From the NCBI GenBank assembly GCA_030612385.1, contig JAUWNZ010000045.1, positions 1 through 8,327 of the forward strand: a stretch of DNA of 8,327 bases. Reading direction: 5' to 3'. The notes under the pieces are model-generated. The model saw nothing but the letters and a program-made list of their open reading frames with translations, ran no database searches and was not told the origin of the DNA. Positions within the stretch are counted from its first letter, which is position 1, and each line of letters begins with the position of its first letter. This document shows positions 5,596 to 8,327 of this stretch, in pieces. The translations under genes and the position numbers were made by a program. This DNA comes from Pseudomonadota bacterium. GTDB lineage: Bacteria > Desulfobacterota > Syntrophia > Syntrophales > JADFWA01.

Positions 5596-5607
5596 GCAAT
5601 CAACCCG

Positions 5608-6564
5608 CTATTTTTCAATGAAGACAGCCGCATCATATCGAAGCATCCGCACGCCTTCACGCCAATTGTCATGATAATCAGGATCTTCGCCACATAAACC
5701 CTGAAAAATCCATCTTGCGAATGTACCACCTGCCCTGTCGCAGATCGGATACCCGCCGCCAAATCGCGCATTGATCTCAAAAACACTCACATGGCCGGAA
5801 TCATCCTGAAATCCCTGAAAGCAAATACATCCATAAATTCCCGGAAATATCTTATAAAACTTATCAGCAAACATTTTAAATTCCACAATTCGCACCGTTT
5901 CCGCAAAGCAGACCTCTCCTGACCGCACAAGTTTTCGAAAATGGGGCACACAAGACATGCAGCCTTTCAGCCGGTCATAAAAGCAGTTTATCGTGAACTC
6001 CCTCCCTTGACAGATCTCCTGCGCAATGTACAAATCATGATCCACATTTTTTCTTGCCAATTCATCCTTGGAATTCATAATGGCTATGCCGTTACTGCAT
6101 GATCCATCTCTCGGCTTTATCAACAAGGGGAATTTCAAGTTATGAGCATCCTTCATATTCCAGGTGCGTGGCACTGATATTCCGTGGTCATTTAAAACAC
6201 GTGCAGTTTCTCCCTTGTCACGTGTTACACGAATAACATCAGCAGAAGACACAAGAATTTCCGTTCCATTTGCCAAAAAACGATCCCGATTTTCCGCATA
6301 ACCGATCAATTCCGTGTCAATAGTGGGTATTATTAGATTGACTTCATGCCGCTTGCAAATATCAAGCACATCATCCAAAAAATCCGGAGAGGTGCAACGG
6401 GGCACTTTATAGGCATAGTCAGCCACCTGGCAGGCAGGACTCCACGAAGGATCCATATCTATCGCAATCACTTCAAGATCAACTTTCAACTCACGCGCAG
6501 CCTTTCTAAAACAATTAATCAGCTCCACCCTGCGCCCAGCAGATGAAAACAGCAATCTAATCAT
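5608..6564 (-). CDS. ATP-grasp domain ligase
   Basis: The 318-residue protein has the ATP-grasp layout. An N-terminal Rossmann-like domain runs over residues 1-110, with F-S-S-A-G-R-R-V-E-L near the start. K150 in P-L-L-I-K-P-R-D-G-S-C-S-N-G-I is the ATP lysine and flexible loop, E183 lies in A-Q-E-I-C-Q-G-R-E-F, and F-E263-I-N265-A-R267-F-G-G-G is the metal-binding end. Such enzymes join a carboxylate to an amine or similar nucleophile through an acyl-phosphate. Relatives are often mislabelled carbamoyl-phosphate synthase large chain. In sugar clusters they may add an amino-acid or amide group; this is inferred from context. A TAGGAA sequence precedes the ATG. It lies 35 nt after the methyltransferase and 12 nt before the HAD gene. 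Confidence 0.87.
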   Translation of the reverse strand: MIRLLFSSAGRRVELINCFRKAARELKVDLEVIAIDMDPSWSPACQVADYAYKVPRCTSPDFLDDVLDICKRHEVNLIIPTIDTELIGYAENRDRFLANGTEILVSSADVIRVTRDKGETARVLNDHGISVPRTWNMKDAHNLKFPLLIKPRDGSCSNGIAIMNSKDELARKNVDHDLYIAQEICQGREFTINCFYDRLKGCMSCVPHFRKLVRSGEVCFAETVRIVEFKMFADKFYKIFPGIYGCICFQGFQDDSGHVSVFEINARFGGGYPICDRAGGTFARWIFQGLCGEDPDYHDNWREGVRMLRYDAAVFIEK

Positions 6565-6599
6565 TTTTCCTATCTCTATATAAAGATTTTTGCATTTTC

Positions 6600-7295
6600 T
6601 TATGTTTTCTGATGTAGATTCTCATGTTTTTTTGCGATAATATAATATCCTCCAGCAATTCGATCAGATTGTTTGCCTTTTAAAAGTAATGGATCCAACC
6701 ATTTAAAAGGAAATAATAATAAAGCGGCTATTCCTTTACAAGGCAAATATAGTTTTTCCGAAACTTGTGAAAACAAGACAGCTATAAATTCAACAATTAT
6801 ACGATAAAAACCTGTCCCCCCCCCCGTAGAAATTGCTATTTCTTTACAAATAAACCCGGATTGTTCAACTATCTCTCTAATTCCCTCTTTCATAAATCTC
6901 CAAAAGTCTGTCGGTCCTGGATGATAACCAATTATAAACGGAACCTGAAGATACAATGTGCCATTATTTTTTAGAACCCTAAACATTTCATCCAAAGCCA
7001 TGATTGGGTGTTGAACATGTTCCAAAGCCTCCTGTGATATAATTAAGGAAAAAGAATTATTTGCAAATGGTAGTGCTTCCGCGCGTCCGCAACAATGAAT
7101 GGCCGGATTAAAAACGATGTCCAAGTTGATTAAGGAAGGATTTAAATTGCTTGAACCAGAGCCAACGTTCAAACCGATTTCGTTTTTGTTCAGCGCTGCT
7201 AAACAGTACTTAATCGCTTTCTTAACGGAAAGAGAATCGTTATGGGTTGCATATATCTTTGAAACAAAATTACGTCTCCAATTAGTTATTCCCAT
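6600..7295 (-). CDS. Class I SAM-dependent methyltransferase (Methyltransf_11 type)
   Basis: From the ATG at 7293-7295 the product has 231 residues. The SAM site is G-L-N-V-G-S-G-S-S-N-L (41-51), then the acidic strand end I-N-L-D-I (56-60), A-E-A-L-P-F (72-77), S-L-I-I-S-Q-E-A-L-E-H-V (83-94) and M-F-R-V-L-K-N-N-G (104-112). The C-terminal third has a hydrophobic stretch (165-205) that may touch the membrane. A TTG 51 nt upstream (7344-7346) would add 17 residues. I prefer the ATG because a TATAAT lies at 7358-7363 and would put the transcript start at or next to that TTG. A run of ten G occupies codons 157-160. As the first gene of the ATP-grasp/HAD operon it probably methylates a sugar or lipid-linked intermediate. 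Confidence 0.87.
   Translation of the reverse strand: MGITNWRRNFVSKIYATHNDSLSVKKAIKYCLAALNKNEIGLNVGSGSSNLNPSLINLDIVFNPAIHCCGRAEALPFANNSFSLIISQEALEHVQHPIMALDEMFRVLKNNGTLYLQVPFIIGYHPGPTDFWRFMKEGIREIVEQSGFICKEIAISTGGGTGFYRIIVEFIAVLFSQVSEKLYLPCKGIAALLLFPFKWLDPLLLKGKQSDRIAGGYYIIAKKHENLHQKT
6816..6825 (-). repeat. Homopolymer of ten G inside the methyltransferase
   Basis: Ten consecutive C on the plus strand (G on the coding strand) encode T-G-G-G at residues 157-160. Removing one G leads to a stop 8 codons into the shifted frame, and adding one leads to a stop within about 12 codons. Either change deletes roughly the last 65-70 residues. Confidence 0.95.
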
Positions 7296-7357
7296 TAAAT
7301 AAACCCCACAAAGCAATTTAAAGCCAAAGATACTCGGGCAGGACAAAATAGCCTCTT

Positions 7358-7363
7358 ATTATA
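7358..7363 (-). promoter_or_regulatory. Possible -10 element (TATAAT) of the methyltransferase operon
   Basis: A perfect TATAAT reads on the minus strand 62 nt upstream of the chosen ATG, inside an AT-rich stretch. No good -35 hexamer is seen at 16-18 nt upstream; the nearest is TGGAAA. Confidence 0.35.
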
Positions 7364-7405
7364 ATCTTTTTTTCTGCAATCTTTCCATTTTTTCCAATCT
7401 TTATA

Positions 7406-7481
7406 TTTTGCGTCTTTGCGCCTTTGCGTGAGACCCCAAAAACTCCATTATTTTCTCACGCAAAGGCGCCAAGCCGCAGAA
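7406..7481. repeat. Inverted pair of 8-nt-type elements (large potential hairpin)
   Basis: Arms at 7406-7433 and 7454-7481 are inverted copies. The central 16 bp (7418-7433 and 7454-7469) pair perfectly, and the outer part has two mismatches and one wobble, around a 20-nt loop. The left arm is three 8-nt units of CTTTGCGN type followed by GAGA. It lies between the 3' end of the GxxExxY gene and the methyltransferase operon and may act as a transcription block, although no T-run follows it. Confidence 0.8.
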
Positions 7482-7490
7482 ATCTTAAAT

Positions 7491-7868
7491 CTATAACCCA
7501 TTGACGACCCTTGAGATACCATCACGAATTAATGCTGAACCAAAATTGATTAATAAGCCCAACCTTTTGTCAGCCAGCCGGAGATACGTCAACAACTGTT
7601 TCTTGTGTACCGGCATTACCTTCTCAACAGATTTCAGTTCTACAATTACCTTATCTTCAACAATAATATCTGCACGGAATCCCTCATCAAATTTTATGCC
7701 TTCAAAAACAATTGCCACGGGCACTTGCCTTTCAACCTTTAATCCTCTTTTCTTCAACACATGTGCCAAAACAATTTCGTAAACGCTTTCCAATAACCCC
7801 GGTCCCATCCCCTTATGTATCTGAAACGCCGCATCAACAACTATTTTCGCAATCTCATTCTCAGTCAT
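7491..7868 (-). CDS. GxxExxY protein (predicted PD-(D/E)xK-like)
   Basis: This complete 125-residue member shows the family signature G24-L-L-E27-S-V-Y30. Its second half has D67 (F-R-A-D-I-I-V), E77-L-K79 and Q91 (K-K-Q-L-L-T-Y-L), a layout resembling the PD-(D/E)xK nuclease core. The biochemical activity and role of the family are not established, and database names vary widely. No partner gene is evident: it faces the methyltransferase operon across a 76-nt inverted repeat and follows another repeat 14 nt before its ATG. The GAGGG of that repeat lies 12 nt upstream of the start, the only purine-rich candidate ribosome-binding site besides AAGAAAA. The surrounding inverted repeats suggest it moves or moved as a unit. 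A broken paralogue is at 118-306. Confidence 0.9.
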   Translation of the reverse strand: MTENEIAKIVVDAAFQIHKGMGPGLLESVYEIVLAHVLKKRGLKVERQVPVAIVFEGIKFDEGFRADIIVEDKVIVELKSVEKVMPVHKKQLLTYLRLADKRLGLLINFGSALIRDGISRVVNGL

Positions 7869-7881
7869 AATTTTCTTTTTC

Positions 7882-7909
7882 CCTCACGCAAAGCCGCAAA
7901 GACGCAAAA
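7882..7909. repeat. 8-nt-type element, inverted copy upstream of GxxExxY
   Basis: Its reverse complement matches the element at 7406-7433 at 26 of 28 positions. Together they form terminal inverted repeats around the whole GxxExxY gene (7406-7909, 504 bp). It ends 13 nt before the ATG. Confidence 0.8.
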
Positions 7910-8009
7910 AATATTTAAAATTTACTGCCAATGCATGATATGCTGTCATTAAGCGGCGGTTCGAAATTCATCCGCATTCCACATAGTTGTGCTATATTGT
8001 TTTTATATC

Positions 8010-8038
8010 TTTGCGTCTTTGCGTGAGACCCCAAAAAC
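8010..8038. repeat. 8-nt-type element, two-unit copy
   Basis: Two CTTTGCGT units are followed by GAGACCCCAAAAAC. The tail is identical to the one at 7431-7443, so this is a direct repeat of the left element lacking one 8-nt unit. Confidence 0.75.
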
Positions 8039-8047
8039 CCTGTACCC

Positions 8048-8065
8048 AGCCGGTAATCCCCGGCT
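8048..8065. repeat. Small GC hairpin 3' of the RelE-type toxin
   Basis: AGCCGG and CCGGCT form a 6-bp stem around a 6-nt loop. On the minus strand the T-run (TTTTT) begins about 10 nt further on, so it is a poor match to an intrinsic terminator. Confidence 0.3.
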
Positions 8066-8123
8066 TCACCTCATGCCGCCTTGCCTATGTGGGGATAGCG
8101 GACCGGATTCCACTCCGAAATAA

Positions 8124-8327
8124 TTACGGATTTCTTAATACTTCATCATGATCTCCTGCCACTCTCAAAAATATAGTATCTTCAACAATCTCAAAAGTTA
8201 GACGATGATGGATATCTATTCTTACCTCCCAAATTCCTTCCCTGCCTTTTATCTTTTTGGTATGTAGTGATGGATATTTAAAGTCTCTCGAAAGAAGCCT
8301 TATTTGTTTGTCAACCTTCTTTTGAAC
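8124..8327 (-). CDS. RelE/ParE-superfamily toxin, C-terminal part (partial)
   Basis: An open minus-strand frame of 67 residues runs off the right edge of the window and ends at a TAA at 8124-8126. Its start lies outside. The end of the sequence matches RelE-like mRNA-interferase toxins: K-I-K-G-R-E-G-I-W-E-V-R-I, then H-H-R-L-T-F-E-I and T-I-F-L-R-V-A-G-D-H-D-E-V-L. Family members are about 85-100 residues, so about 20-30 residues are missing. These toxins cut mRNA, often at the ribosome, and are held in check by an antitoxin gene. No antitoxin is visible on the left side, so it would have to lie upstream beyond the window. The visible frame is undamaged. Confidence 0.75.
   Translation of the reverse strand, partial: VQKKVDKQIRLLSRDFKYPSLHTKKIKGREGIWEVRIDIHHRLTFEIVEDTIFLRVAGDHDEVLRNP

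Noticed and set aside
7344..7346. TTG start for the methyltransferase (248 residues)
   Set aside because: The TTG has a GAGG 5 nt upstream, but the TATAAT at 7358-7363 would leave almost no leader, and the extra residues do not look like family sequence.
7406..7481. Intrinsic terminator
   Set aside because: The stem is strong but the loop is 20 nt and there is no T-run after it on either strand; kept only as an inverted repeat.
7406..8038. CRISPR array
   Set aside because: The repeats are in mixed orientation with irregular spacing and enclose a gene, so they lack the regular spacers of an array.

Overview
This 8.3 kb window carries accessory DNA from a Gram-negative bacterium. I think a Desulfobacterota-like or similar environmental lineage is most likely. 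That rests on gene content (UPF0175/DUF3368 toxin-antitoxin pair, GxxExxY and AlbA_2 proteins, four-helix-bundle fragment, sugar aminotransferase) and on the dense short-period intergenic repeats. No rRNA, tRNA or housekeeping gene is present, so the taxonomy is tentative. Every credible gene is read on the minus strand.

Right end to left, in the direction of transcription: a partial RelE-type toxin (8124-8327); an intact GxxExxY gene (7491-7868) bracketed by 28-bp inverted repeats; a probable surface-polysaccharide operon of a SAM methyltransferase (6600-7295), an ATP-grasp ligase (5608-6564) and a HAD phosphatase (4960-5595); a UPF0175/DUF3368 toxin-antitoxin module (4068-4813); a two-hairpin REP-like element (3850-3918); a DegT/DnrJ/EryC1/StrS sugar aminotransferase (2558-3733); and a 35-codon N-terminal stub of a bi-domain oxidoreductase (2169-2276). 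A complete AlbA_2/HATPase/winged-helix protein (795-2150) follows. The left end (34-775) is a graveyard of three broken genes: a four-helix-bundle start, an AlbA_2 start and a GxxExxY start.

The polysaccharide genes probably modify and attach an unusual sugar. The aminotransferase makes an amino sugar, the ATP-grasp enzyme could form an amide or peptide-like bond, the HAD enzyme could remove a phosphate, and the methyltransferase could cap the product. The order suggests an operon interrupted by the toxin-antitoxin module and cut off at its distal end, where the oxidoreductase breaks after about 28 residues beside the AlbA_2 gene.

The most unusual signals are (1) several families of intergenic sequence built from 7-, 8- or 10-nt quasi-repeats, lying at the edges of the orphan or broken genes and in two cases supplying a start codon or ribosome-binding site, and (2) a run of ten G inside the methyltransferase, where gain or loss of one base truncates the protein, as in phase-variable genes.
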